Below, piece after piece: positions 7,042-20,510 of a DNA stretch of 64,000 nucleotides (its first letter is position 1; each line of letters begins with the position of its first letter). A program made the position numbers and the translations under genes. The stretch comes from Saprospiraceae bacterium (GTDB lineage Bacteria > Bacteroidota > Bacteroidia > Chitinophagales > Saprospiraceae): the NCBI GenBank assembly GCA_016717105.1, contig JADKGF010000058.1, forward strand, positions 1 to 64,000, given 5' to 3'. The notes beneath the pieces were generated by a model. The model was not told the DNA's origin. It was given only the letters and a program-made list of their open reading frames with translations, and did not search any database.

Positions 7042-10000
7042 ATGCTAAAGTATATTTTTTCGATTTTTATTTTATTTGGAATAAGCTATAATAATTTTAT
7101 CATCGGGCAAATTGCCCCACCTTGTACGGGTAATGGTGAACCTGCTTGTCAATGTGCAACTGCTCAAGTATTGTGCACAATCGATCAGTTAGACTCATAT
7201 CAATATCAAATGGGATCTTTTAATAATTCCAATAACGGCCCAAGCTGATGGCATTGTATGCCAAATGATGGAACTACATCACACAATCCAACATGGTTTG
7301 CATTTATTGCCTTATGTACAAATTTAACTTTACAGGTTAATTTTTCAGGTTGTACAGATAACCAGCCTGGACCAGGAATTTGCGCTGGTTTACAAGCTGC
7401 AGTTTATAGTGATTGTAATGATTATTATGGTTCTGTTGTTGGATGTAGTACTACTGGTCAATGTAATTCGACATCAGGAACACGCGTAGTTTCAATGACA
7501 GGTTTAATAATTGGAGCTACTTATTATTTTTTGGTAGATGGATGTTGTGGATCAGCTTGTACTAATATCTCAATTGATGTTGTTGGTACTTGTGGAAGTC
7601 CTGGTATTGACCCATGGCCAGACGGACCAAACAGCATTGTGGGAGAAACCGAGGTTTGTGTTGGTTCTACACATCAATATGATATAGACATACCAATTGG
7701 TGGTGTTAAATTTTATGGGAATTTGGTCCATTTCCTACACATTGGTCTTTTCATGATGTATCACAATATACAGGTGGAACGCCAAGTGTTTCTACTAGTG
7801 TAACATGGAGTACTCCTGGTACCTATCAACTATGCGTGGATGCAAGTAATCGTTGTGTAGTGTATAATGATGATCCTCCACAAAACTGTATTACAGTAAA
7901 TGTCTATGATGCAGAAGCTGGAAATATCACTGCTAATCCTAATCCTGTATGCCCCAATGGTGTTATAAATATCAGCGTGACGGGCAATAATACAAGTACT
8001 GGTATATCACAGTATATCATTATTGCCGATGCCAATGGAGATATAGTCAAGGTCACACAAGGTACTTCCGATACATTTACATGGCCTGAGTGTGGTCAGT
8101 TCACGGCGTACTCCTACAATTATGTGACAGCTTTAGGTACTTTACCTGTGGTAGGTGATAATATTTCTGTTATTCAGTCTGATTGTACAGCTAATGGTGA
8201 ATGTTGTGAATTAGCTTCTGTGCCGTTGGAATTTGTAGATACATCTCCTCCAGTTATTACAGGCTTGCCACCTGACATTACCGTAAATTGTTTTGTTAAT
8301 ATTCCTGCAATGCCTGAATTGCCATACACGGACAATTGTATTGCAGGAGGTATGGTTATGGGCGTACAGACAGATGACTACACCAATTGTGATGGTGGTA
8401 CCATTACCAGAACATGGGAAGTTGCTGACAGCTGTGGAAATTCTGACCCCAAGGTACAGACTATCACATTATTGCCAGTACCAGAAGCCATCTTTACACC
8501 TTTCGACGATGTAACAGTTTCTTGTGATATGTTTCCACCAGCATCATTCCTTCCAGAATTGGCCTATAATAATGGTCTTACAGGCTCATGTCAGATTATG
8601 GGCACTATAGTACCAACGCGCCAAGTTGATACATTAAACTGTATGGGCACAGTCACTTATACTTGGGAAAAAATAGATATATGTATGCGTACAATATTTG
8701 ACCAGCAAGTATATACTGTAGAACCACCATTAGAAGCTACTATAATCAATCCGCCTTCTGATGTTACTGTTTCATGTAGTCAATTTCCTTTATCAACGTA
8801 TTTGCCACCATTAAGTTATTCTAATGGATTGACAGGAACTTGTCAGATAGTTGGACAAATTATACCTGTACAAACCGTCGATACAGTCAATTGTGAAGGA
8901 ACAGTTACTTTTACATGGAGCGCAAATGACAGATGCGGACGGCCACTTTATCATCAACAGGTGTGGACTATTCAGCCACCAGCTGATATTATGTTTCTCA
9001 ATGTACCGCCAGATACGGCAACCATAAATTGTTCCCAGATACCAGCAGCTGGTGTTTTGCCTCCATTATCGTACAGCAATGGAGAGCCAGCAGGTCGTTG
9101 CTTGATTACTGGTTCAGTTATTCCTACACGAACTGATAGTTATGATATATGTGGTGGTCAGTTAGAATATTTATGGGAAAAAACAGATAGTTGTGGTCGA
9201 TATATTTCTTATTCCCAAGTGTTGTTTGTAAATCCAGCTCCTGAAGCAGTTTGGATCGATCCGCCACAAGACGAGACACTACCATGTGGACAAACAGTGC
9301 CAGCAGGATATTCTCCGCCATTATTTTATTCAAACGGAGCACCTACAGGATCATTTTGTGAAATTTCAGGCTCAGTAACACCTACGCGCCAAGATAATAT
9401 TATGGGTTGTGATGGAACCATTACTTTTACATGGGAAGTCACGGATGAATGTGGCAGACCTTTAGCACATTCTAAAGTTTATACCTTGAGTCCTCCTGAT
9501 TTGCCTACTTGGATTAACCCACCAGCAGATTTAACTGTTTCATGTCTTAATGCACCAGATCCAAACAATCTCCCAACTTTATCTTTTGATAATGGATTGA
9601 GTGGAGCAGGTTGTGCTATAAGTGGAAGTGTCCCATCAACAAGAACAGGAGATTTGGTGGATTGTGCAGGAGTTTATGTATATACCTGGACGTACACAGA
9701 TCAATGTATGAGGACGATTACCCACACTCAAAATATCACAATCCTACCACCACCTGCAGCCACTTTTATCAATCCGCCTGCTGATGTTACAGTTTCATGT
9801 CTTAATGCACCAGATCCAAATTCTTTACCACCGTTAAATTATACAAATGGTGTCACCGATCCTACTGGCGTTTGCCAAATAATGGGCAATGACATCCCAA
9901 CTCGCACTGGTGATCTTGTAAATTGTGAAGGTATATATACTTATACATGGGAATTTACGGATCAATGCAACAGGACCGTAACCCACACACAAAATATAAC

Positions 10001-13000
10001 GATACTTCCGCCACCAGCGGCCACATTTATCAATCCACCGGCAGATGTAACGGTTTCATGTCTGAATGCACCAGATCCGAATGCACTGCCACCATTAAAT
10101 TATACGAATGGCGTCACCGATCCGACTGGAGTTTGCCAAATTATGGGCAATGATGTACCAACTCGCACTGGTGATCTTGTAAATTGTGAAGGTGTATATA
10201 CTTATACATGGGAATTTACGGATCAATGTAACAGGACAGTAACCCACACACAAAATATTACTATACTTCCGCCACCAGCGGCCACATTTATCAATCCACC
10301 GGCAGATGTAACGGTTTCATGTCTGAATGCACCAGATCCGAATGCACTGCCACCATTAAATTATACGAATGGAGTGACCGATCCTACAGGCGTTTGCCAG
10401 ATTATGGGCAGTGATGTACCCACGCGCACTGGTGATCTTGTAAATTGCGAAGGTGTTTATACTTACACATGGGAATTTACAGATCAGTGTAATAGGACAG
10501 TAACCCACACACAGAATATTACAATCCTACCACCACCAGCGGCCACATTTATCAATCCACCGGCAGATGTAACGGTTTCATGTCTGAATGCACCAGATCC
10601 GAATGCACTGCCACCATTGGATTATACAAATGGCGTGACCGATCCTACAGGCGTTTGCCAGATAATGGGCAATGACATCCCAACGAGAACTGGAGATTTG
10701 GTAAATTGTGAAGGAGTTTATACCTACACATGGGAAGTTACGGATCAGTGTAATAGAACAATAACACATACACAAAATATTACCATTCTTCCGCCACCAG
10801 CGGCCACATTTATCAATCCGCCGGCAGATGTTACGGTTTCATGTCTGAATGCACCTGATCCGAATGCACTGCCACCATTGGATTATACAAATGGTGTCAC
10901 CGACCCAACTGGTGCGTGCCAAATAATGGGCAATGACATCCCAACGAGAACTGGAGATTTGGTGAATTGTGCAGGAGTTTATACCTATACATGGGAAGTT
11001 ACGGATCAGTGTAATAGAACAATAACACATACACAGAATATAACCATTCTTCCACCAGCACCGGCAACATTTATCAATCCACCAGCTGATATAACGGTAC
11101 TTTGTACAGATGCCCCAGATTTAAGCGTGCCGCCGACTTTATCGTATGAAAATGGAGAAACAGGTAGTTGTATCATTTCTGGAAATGTACCTGCAGTTAT
11201 AAATGGTGGCATTAATGGCTGTCAAGGAGTGTATAATTTAGTTTGGGAATATACCGATTATTGTAACAGAACTATCCAGTGGACCCAACGTATCACCGTA
11301 TTACCTCCAGTTGATGCAAGTTTCGTAAATCCACCACCAGCTTTAGTTAATGTAAGTTGCGAAAATGAACCTGATCCTAATAATCTTCCTGTTTTGAATG
11401 TTAGTAATAATTCATCGGGTAGTTGTCTTATCTCTGGAACTTCGACTCCTACACTAAATGTTGTTGAAAACAATTGTGCTAAAACATACACATATACTTG
11501 GCAATACACTGATTTTTGTGATCGAACCATTACCTATACCCAAGTAGTAAATGTAGCGCCACCGCCAGTTGCTACATTGACTGATGCGCCGACTTACACC
11601 AGCTTGTCGTGTAGTGATGCTGATGCATTTTCAGCGCCAGATATTAATTATTCCAATAATTCGACGTGTTTAATTTCTGGTGTATTGACACCTGTGGTGA
11701 ACAAGAATTTTAATGAATGCGGCGGAAATATTCAGATATCTTGGACAGGTGTGGATGCATGTAACAGGCCTTTATCATATAACCAAATAATAGTGGTAAA
11801 TCCTGCGCCTAATCCAACAATCACAACGCCAATACCTGATGATATTACGGTTGATTGTCAAGATTTGTCAGTTTTTGCTATACCGTTGGAGTTTTCCAAT
11901 GGAGAAGTTAGGCCATGTGCAAGAGAAGGTATTATACCACCTGTTCTGAATACATCTGGTGTTACACTTTGTGGAGGAACTGCTACCGTAAACTGGACAT
12001 TAAAAGATGCTTGTAATTTTACATTGACAGCTGATCAAATTATCACAGTTTTACCAGCTCCACAAGCAGCTTTTATCAATGTACCACCTGCTAGTATTCA
12101 AATATCTTGTGAAGATGTACCGCCTGTACCTCCGACATTGGATTATACCAATGGAGAAACAGGATTTTGTGGTATAAATGGAACAGTAACACCTATAACA
12201 ACAGGAGGCTTTACAGCTTGCGGTGGAACGATACAATACACTTGGCAATATACCGACATGTGTGGTAGATCTATTGTATATAATCAAAATGTGACAGTGC
12301 TTCCTGCTGATGAACCTGTATTTACCACTGATCCAGTTGATGAACTTTTGCCATGTAATCAAGGTTTTTCTCCTCCACCAACGCTGAATTATACCAACGG
12401 CCTGAGTGGTGCTTGTGCGATCACAGGTACGGTGTCCGCAACAGTCGAAGATTTGGGTAGTACTAGAATATATACTTGGACTTATAAAAATCCTTGTACC
12501 AATAATGAAATCACTGTCGATCAGGAAGTCAGTATCCGACCTGTACCTAATATAGTGGCTGATCCTATAAATATTGATATATGTTATGGAGAATTTTATG
12601 ATCTTGCAGATATCAATGTAACTGATTTAAATAATACGAATATAACACTTTCCTATCACAGTGGTACACCTGCATCCGCAGCGAATGAAATTCCACAAAC
12701 GTTTATATCTACTGAAGCCATTTCAGTTTATTATATTTTGGCAACTAATGAATATGGATGTACCGATGAAGTGAAAATCACCTTTAAAAACTTATTCGGT
12801 CCACAAGCTGGAATAGGTAATGATGTCACGATATGTAATGATGGACGTACGTTAAATTTGTGGAATTATCTCACGCCGCCTTATAACAATACTGGGTATT
12901 GGAGTGATACATATGGAACAGGCCTAGACATTTCTGATCCTACTGCAGTTAGTTTTCTTGGCCAAGTTGCTGGTAATTATCCATTTGATTATATAGTGCC

Positions 13001-16000
13001 AAGTACAAACCTTTGTCCAGATGCAGTAGCAACAGTTCAAATAACCTTGGTCGATCCTGGTACTTATGAAATAAAAGAGATCGCTTGTTCTGCAGATTTT
13101 ATGACGTATTCGGTTAAAATTCAGGTTTTTGGATATTCAGTTACGTCATCACATGGTACAATAAATACAAATGGAAGTTTATGGACCATTTCTAACATTC
13201 CAATAACGCAAAATGTGACAATTACCTTGAAATCCAATTTAGGAGATTGTGCGGATGCCCAGCTTACTTTGACACCACCTCAATGTAATTGTCCAGTAGT
13301 CCCTTCTCCTATATCTGGAGGTAATAAATTTGCTTGCCAAAATCAAACAGGAGTCAATCTCTCTGTTACAGTGTCAGCAGGCTTAAGTGCTCAATGGTAC
13401 GATGCGTTGTCGGGAGGAAATTTACTCATGGATCAATCACTGACTTTTGCACCACCTACAGTAGCAACAGGTGTTACAACATATTATGTTCAAGCTATTG
13501 ATCCATTAAATGGTTGTTATAGTGTTCGCATTCCTATATTATTTACAGTTCAGCCTAATCCAGTTGCAACTGATGTGGTACTGGAAACTTGCGACGATAA
13601 TAGTGATGGTATTGCACAGTTTACACTTACAAACGCAAATTCAAAACTTATTACAGGTGGTGGTTATAGTTTTAGTTATTACTTGACCATAGCTGATGCG
13701 CAAACTTCTACTAATCCTTTGCCTTCCAATTATACAAATCTTAGCAATAATCAGGTAGTTTATGCTTTAGTGGTAAATGCAAATGGTTGTAAAGATATTG
13801 CAGAAGTTAGGTTACATGTATTGCCACAACCTGCGGTAACATTTACAGTTACTGATGAAGTTTGTTTTGGAGCGCATAATGGTGTAATCTTTGTAAATCC
13901 ACCTTATGCTAATTTGGAATTTAAATTGAATAATCTTCCATGGACTTCAAATGGCGTATTTGATAGTTTGGCTCCAGCCACATATACAGTCCTTGTACGA
14001 GACACATTTGGTTGTTTTTCTACTTATTCGCATACCATAGACCCAGGACAACGATTGACTTTTACAGAATTCACACTTACATGTGATAGTAAAGGATCAA
14101 CCAGCAATGCCAATGATGATGTGTACAACATTAAGATAAATGTAGGCTCAACTCCTGCATCTTCAGGCAATTACACAGTAACATATTTGGGTAAAAACCT
14201 AGGAAGTTTTACCTATAATTCGGTACATAATATTTCAATTCCGGCAGATGGTACTTCAGGATTAATTGTCATTAAAGATAGTGCCACTGGATGTGAAATT
14301 TCTAGAAATATCGGGCCATTAACTCCTTGCTCTACAGATTGTGAAATAAGTGTCAACAATCTAACTGTCACATGTGATAACAAAGGTACGGACGCTGATG
14401 CAACCGATGATATTTATACCATTTCGTTTACAGCAAATGTTGTAAATGGTGGAAATTCTAGTTCTTTTACGCTTTTGATTAATAATGTCATCATCAACAC
14501 CTATGCTTATGGTACGCCTGTCAGTTTTACCTTGCCGGCAAATGGCACTACGCCTGATGTGAAAATCAGAGATTTACTCAATATTCAGTGTATTACGGAT
14601 ATTCCAGTTGGTTTACTTTCTGGTTGCTCAGGTTCATGTAGCATTTCAGCGACGGTAAGCAATATTATTTGTAATGACAATGGTACCATAAATGACCCGA
14701 ATGATGATACATTTACTTTTACAATTCGGGTTACAGGCTTTAATTTGTCAGATGGTTGGCGCTTAGGTTCCAATCCAACAATATATAGTTATAATACGAA
14801 TGTTGTTTTAGGCCCTTATCCAATAAGTGGTGGTAATCTTAATTTGACCATTGTAGATAGGGTAGATGCATTGTGTACCAAAACAGTAAATGTTACTGCT
14901 CCAGCACCATGTAGTACTCCTTGCGTGCTTCAAGTTAATAATGTAAACATTGGCACTTGTGACAATAATAATACAGGTAACACCGCTGCTGATGATAAAT
15001 TTAATATCACATTTGTGGTAAATGTGGTCAGTGGAAGTACTAATTTTTATAATGTTACCGTAGGAGCCCAAAGTTATGGTCCATTCACCTATGGTCAGAC
15101 TGCAAGTATCAATGGTTTGATAGCAAATAATCAAAATATCACGCTTACTGTGACGGATGCTATTAACTCTGGTTGTACCGTGCAATTTGTTGTGAAGCAA
15201 AGTCCATGTTCTTCATGTCCACAGACAGTAAGTGCTGGCCCTGATATTCAACTCACTTGTTTGCAAAATACAGCAACCTTGACAGGTACAGCTTCAGTAT
15301 CAGGTGGAATTTTTGTTTGGACTGGACCTAATAACTTTAATAAAACAGGTGAAACTGTCACAACATCTGGTGAAGGTACTTACACATTGACAGTGACATT
15401 CCCAGACCAATGTGTTGCTACTGATATAGTTGCAGTTACTAAGGATGCGAATTTGCCTATATCAAATGCAGGACCTGACCAAGAACTTACATGTAACAAG
15501 ACTTCAACAACACTTACAGGTAGTAGCAATTTGACCGCAAATGTACTATACACTTGGACAAATGCTGCTGGTACTGTCATAGGAAATACACCTACCATTA
15601 CGGTAAATAGTGTTGGGTTTTACTATTTGGAAGTAACTAATTCGTTGAATAATTGCAAATCTGGTAAAGATGAGGTAGAAGTATTTAACCGAAATCAGCA
15701 ATTGACATTTAATGTAAAATCTTGGGTTTGTGACAACAATGGCACTACCAGTGATGGCAGCGATGACACTTATACCATTACTTTCAATATGTCTAATAGC
15801 ACCAATGCTACCAATAAATATAGCATTACGTATCTGGGTAATGAAATAGGGCAGTACAACTATAACGAAAATGTAACGATTGTAGTACCAGCCGATGGAA
15901 ATCTCAGATTTTATGAATTTATAGATTTGGTTACAGGTTGTAAGACTAATATAAATGCAGGACCTTTCACATCTTGTTCTACAAATTGTCTCATCAGTTT

Positions 16001-18854
16001 TACTGACCCAGTTTCGGATTGTGATAATAAAGATACGGAGTCTATTGAGACTGATGATACCTATACTATTACATTCTCAGCTTCAGGTGTGAATGCATCT
16101 GGATCATTTACCGTTACAGTGGATGGTCAAGCCAAAGGCACATATACTTATGGTAGTGTTGTGCAATTGACATTCCCAGCTGATGGTCATACGCCATTTG
16201 TAGTACTAACTGATTTAAATATTTCTGCTTGTCAGGTCGTCGTGCCGATGCCAGCCTTGAAACCATGTTCATCGACTTGTGCAATTACTGCTGAAGTTTC
16301 TAATGTACTGTGTAATGACAATGGTACTATAAATGATCCTTCAGATGATGTGTATTATTTTGATGTCATCGTGCAAGGATTAAACACATCTACAGGATGG
16401 AAAGTAAGCGGAAATAACACGGTTCATCCTTATAATGAAAGAGTAAATTTTGGACCTTATCCTATTTCAGCTGGCGCAACATCACTTACGGTTGTTGATA
16501 ACACTTCTGCGAATTGTACTGCATCCGTTAGTGTCAATCCACCTGCCGTATGTAGTGAACCGTGTGTGATTGCGATGGCAAATCTTGAAATCCTTGGTTG
16601 CAATAATAATAATACCAACACAATAGTTACTGATGATTATTTCAGTATTAGGTTTAGAATAAATAGGTTGAGTGGTAGTGCAACCAATTACACAGTGACA
16701 GATGGTGTGACAACTTATGGACCATTTATTTATGGTGAGCTAGTCACAATTGACAACCTTAAGGCTGATGGTACTGATATCAAACTTTTAGTAACAGATC
16801 CTTCAAATTCAGGTTGTAAAACAGAATTTATTGTAAAAAAAGCACCATGCTCTTCTTGTACTGTTACGGCTGATGCGGGAAGTAACCAATTGATAACTTG
16901 TCAGCAAAATGTAGTTACCTTGACAGGAACAGCTACTCCAGGTGGGACATTTAATTGGTCAGGTCCAGGCAACTTCAATAAAACAGGTGCAAGTGTAACA
17001 ACGTCAACACCAGGAACATACATACTATCAGTTGTTTACCCTGACTTATGTGTTGCTATTGATAGTGTGGTGGTAGGCAAAGATGCCAATGTTCCTGAAG
17101 CATTCGGTGGACCAGATAGGATTCTTAACTGTCTCATCGCTCAAGTCGAAATTTCAGGATCTACAAACCAGACTGGTAATGTCAATTTGATATGGACAGA
17201 TGCAAATGGAAATCAAGTAGGAAATGGCACATCAATATCTGTAACTACGCCTGGGACATATTTCTTTGAGGTAATCAATACTACTAATAATTGTTCATCA
17301 GGCAAAGATGAAGTCGTTGTAACAGAAGATAAAAAATTGCCTGAGGCAACTATTGTTGCAGAGCCAGGTAATCTCTTGGATTGTATAATTGGTACGATAG
17401 TTTTATCTGGTAAGCCTGTCGCTAATGTGATCTTTAATTGGCAAACTGGAGAATCATTTTTTAGTAATAGGCCTTCAATTACCGTTTCAAGTGAAGGAAT
17501 TGTTACTATGACGGCCATAGATACCACTAACGGCTGTAGAAATATAGCGACAATAGAAATTATAGATTTACAAGATTATCCGATTTTAAAGACGACACCG
17601 CCAGGACCAATCACTTGTGTCAATAATGGAGTATATATTAGTGCAGCAGATTCACCAGAAGGACCGAATCTTGTATTCTCTTGGATGGATGGAACCAATA
17701 CTATCATAAGTGGTGAGACCAATGATTCATTGTATGTTACGAGCCCTGGAACGTATTATGTTATACTTACAGATACTCTTAATGGATGCTCGAATCGAGA
17801 TACCTTTGTAGTGGATAGGATAGGAGAGTTTCCTCAAGTAAAAGTGCCTGATGATATCACGCTTTTCTGTGGACAAAATACAACGAAATTGACGGCATCG
17901 GTGATAAATCCAACCGCTTCTACAAGTTTGGTTTGGAATACAGTCAGTGGAACCATCGTATCACCATCGAACCAATCAAGCATCGATGTACGTGGCGCTG
18001 GAGTATATGAAGTGAAAGTGGTTTATCCAAATTCGGGATGTACAACTACCGAATCCGTTAATGTCTTTGTAAATTCCAATTACCCAACGGACCTTACTTC
18101 CCTTGTAAATGATGAAACTTGTAAAAATCAAAAGGATGGAAGCATAACCATCAGTGCAGTTTCGGGTGGAGAGCCGCCACTTATGTACAGATTAAATGGA
18201 GTGAATGTGGGCCCAGGTACCACGTATTCGCCATTAGCAGCAGGTACGTACCAAATGGAAGTGACCGATGCCAATGGATGTAAATTTTCGACCAATATAG
18301 TGGTTGAGCCTGGTGTGGATATCGACCTTTTTGCAACATCACCTATAGAATTGGTGTATAATCAAACACAAATTATAGAACTTATTACCAATCTGAAGCC
18401 TGAAGAAATTGCTTCTATCAAGTGGACACCAACAGACAATCTATCTTGTGATACTTGTCTTGTGACATCACTGATCGCACGTACGAATATTACCTACAAG
18501 GTAGAAATCATAGACATCAACGGATGTTCAGAATCGGTTACAATCACCATCAGAGTCAACGATAATGTCATAATTACCACACCAAACATTATCAATCCTA
18601 ATGGTAGTACCAACAAGTGGTTTACTGTTTTCGGAAATGAGAGTGTGTTGAATATCGAAAAGATGAGTGTATATGACCGATGGGGCAATTTGGTATTTAT
18701 CAAAGAGAATTTCAAACCAAATATTCCTACAGAAGGATGGGATGGTACATTTTTGAATAAAGATGTCGTACCAGGTGTGTATGTATTTTTGATAGAATAT
18801 ATGGCACCTTCAGGTGTGAAAAAAATCACTGGTGATATTACTGTTATCCGCTAA
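7042..18854 (+). CDS. Giant T9SS-secreted modular adhesin (SprB-like), frame broken near N-terminus
   Basis: If restored, this encodes about 3,940 residues. A signal peptide (ISYNNFIIGQ) is followed by a Cys-rich domain with NPTWFAF. Then come about 17 HYR/Ig-like repeats of about 87 residues (roughly 8250-12540), each with four conserved Cys. Next are Ig/PKD-like domains, a SprB-type repeat (about 13845-14050), eight repeats with a CDxxGT...DD signature, more Ig-like domains, a second SprB-type repeat (about 18100-18310), and a CHU_C-type sorting domain (INPNGSTNKWFTV, VYDRWGNLVF, GWDGTF). The protein should be exported and anchored by type IX secretion and act in adhesion or gliding. Two lesions lie early: TGA at 7246-7248 and a missing T near 7715. 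The frame from 7728 to the end is open. Confidence 0.9.
9747..11051 (+). repeat. Five tandem 261-bp repeats inside the adhesin
   Basis: Five consecutive 87-codon units start with PPPAATFINPPADVTVSC and end with THTQNITIL. They differ at only a few positions (PLNY/PLDY, GND/GSD, EFTDQ/EVTDQ). DNA identity is high enough to indicate recent duplication or gene conversion. Flanking units 6 and 12 are clearly diverged. Each unit has Cys in TVSCLN, CQIMG, LVNCEG (or NCAG) and TDQCNR. Confidence 0.9.
14060..17340 (+). repeat. Duplicated ~1.65-kb supermodule in the adhesin
   Basis: Eight repeats share a C-D/N-x-x-G/N-T ... DD-x-Y/F core. They fall into two blocks of four, and each block is followed by two Ig-like domains (SAGPDIQLTC and NAGPDQELTC; then DAGSNQLITC and FGGPDRILNC). 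Equivalent Cys codons lie at 14082 and 15729 (1,647 bases apart), and at 14670 and 16311 (1,641 apart). Member order is preserved between blocks, so one multi-domain unit was duplicated as a whole. Confidence 0.75.
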
Positions 18855-18884
18855 GATTCAGTTTATTGCAATCTAAATATAATT

Positions 18885-18914
18885 GCCGGTGAAAGTGATT
18901 TTGCCGGCTTTTTT
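18885..18914 (+). terminator. Intrinsic terminator after the adhesin
   Basis: GCCGGTGAAA and TTTTGCCGGC pair (two G-U pairs) around a GTGA loop, followed by a T run (18909-18914). It lies 30 bases after the adhesin stop. Confidence 0.85.
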
Positions 18915-19074
18915 ATTACTACTGATGCCTTGTGTAATTGGCAGATTTAGAGTGTTTTAGTTTTTGAAATAAAAATAATTCAATTCGTTGATTTATATTT
19001 TGAACGATTCGTTTGAAAATTAAAAAAGACTCATTATTTTGGTGAATTAATAATCAGGTTTTAAAAATTCATCA

Positions 19075-20505
19075 ATGAAAGTAATATATACGAGTGCGGA
19101 GTGTTTCCCTGTGGCAAAAGTAGGCGGGCTTGCGGATGTTGTTGGCTCATTGCCCAAATATCTAAAAAAAATCGGTGTAGAAGCAAGTGTTGTGATACCT
19201 GCTTATGAAATGCCTTGGTTTGATGGTAAATTGTACAAAATCGTACATCAGGGCAGTTTTCATCTTGGTCAGGAGCATCTATATTTTGAAGTTCGATATT
19301 TTATTGATGACATCTTAGGATTTCCTTTTTATACCATTCATATTCCAAGCAAAACAGACAGATATGGTGTGTATGCAGGTCAAAATGGTCATTATTTTGG
19401 TGACGAAATCGAAAGAAATATTTCCTTCCAAAGAGCATTTTTAACTTGGTTGAGAGATGGAAATATAGAAACGGATATTGTGCATTGTCATGACCACCAT
19501 ACGGGCTTGATTCCATTTATGATGCAATATGCTTTTGAATTTCAGTCTTTGTCCAGGATACCTACTGTATTTACAATACATAATGAACGATACCAAGGTG
19601 CCTTCAGTTGGAGTAAACAGTATTTGTTACCTCAATTTGATAGTTGGAAAAGTGGTTTGCTAGAATGGAGCAATGTGATAAATCCACTCGCATCAGCCGT
19701 ACGATGTGCCTACAAAGTCACCACTGTCTCCCAAAATTATATGAACGAACTGATGTACGATTCGGCTGGTTTGGAACAGCTTTTTAGGACTGAAGCATGG
19801 AAAAGTGTCGGCATCTTAAATGGCATAGACAATGAAGTCTGGGACCCAGCGACAGACCCTATGATCGAGTATAAACTTGAAGATGATGTTGTTCAATTTA
19901 AAGCTGAAAATAAAAAAGTTATTTGCGAGATTGCTGGCTTAGACCCATCTTTACCATTGTTTGGTTTTATAGGTAGATTAGTATTGGAGAAAGGTGCAGA
20001 ATTTATAGCAGGTATTGTAGATACATGGCTATCGCATCATAAAAATGCCAATTTTGTTATCCTCGGTACTGGTGATAAGAGCATAGAAAGTGCATTAGAA
20101 GCGGTAGCAAAACGACATCCAAAGCATGTAGCCTGTATGCTTGCGTACAATGAAGCGATGTCTCACAAAATTTATGCTGGAGCAGATTTCTTATTGATGC
20201 CATCGCGAGTAGAACCATGCGGACTCAATCAGATGTTTGCAATGCGATATGGAACATTACCAATAGTGCGTACTACTGGAGGTCTAAAAGATAGTGTCAA
20301 GGACATCTCAGAGCCAGGTGGCGTAGGAATACGATTTGATTATATGAATTTTGATCAGATGATGCATGCGATTTGGCGAGCTTTTGAAATGTATCAGCAT
20401 AAGGAATATCTGCATCATTGCGTCAAGGAAGCCATGGCGTTAAATTATTCTTGGGATTCATCAGCTCAAAAATATAAGGATATTTATACTGATGTTTTGA
20501 AGTGA
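19075..20505 (+). CDS. glgA: Glycogen synthase (GT5, ADP-glucose type)
   Basis: This enzyme elongates alpha-1,4-glucan from a sugar nucleotide. The N-terminal substrate motif is AKVGGLADVVGSLP. The first Rossmann half contains HCHDHHTGLIPF, and the C-terminal half contains GFIGRLVLEKGAEF and EPCGLNQMFAMRYGTLP, the classical GT5 nucleotide-sugar binding region. At 476 residues it has the usual length. The gene stands alone between the adhesin terminator and a convergent ArsC-like gene, with no other glg genes in view. The ATG is fixed by the conserved MKVIYTSAECFPVAKVGG start. Confidence 0.95.
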   Translation: MKVIYTSAECFPVAKVGGLADVVGSLPKYLKKIGVEASVVIPAYEMPWFDGKLYKIVHQGSFHLGQEHLYFEVRYFIDDILGFPFYTIHIPSKTDRYGVYAGQNGHYFGDEIERNISFQRAFLTWLRDGNIETDIVHCHDHHTGLIPFMMQYAFEFQSLSRIPTVFTIHNERYQGAFSWSKQYLLPQFDSWKSGLLEWSNVINPLASAVRCAYKVTTVSQNYMNELMYDSAGLEQLFRTEAWKSVGILNGIDNEVWDPATDPMIEYKLEDDVVQFKAENKKVICEIAGLDPSLPLFGFIGRLVLEKGAEFIAGIVDTWLSHHKNANFVILGTGDKSIESALEAVAKRHPKHVACMLAYNEAMSHKIYAGADFLLMPSRVEPCGLNQMFAMRYGTLPIVRTTGGLKDSVKDISEPGGVGIRFDYMNFDQMMHAIWRAFEMYQHKEYLHHCVKEAMALNYSWDSSAQKYKDIYTDVLK

Positions 20506-20510
20506 AAAAC

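Noticed and set aside
7246..7248. TGA recoding (selenocysteine or alternative code) to explain the stop in the adhesin
   Set aside because: No SECIS-like structure was evident, TGA is a normal stop elsewhere (for example nuoL), and a second break 470 bases on shows ordinary sequence damage.
9747..11051. CRISPR-like array
   Set aside because: The 261-base periodic repeats are in-frame protein repeats without spacers, inside a long open frame.
12051..12362. Antisense open frames within the adhesin (several of 60-130 codons)
   Set aside because: They follow the repeat structure of the opposite strand, have no recognisable domain, and are expected in repetitive AT-rich coding DNA.
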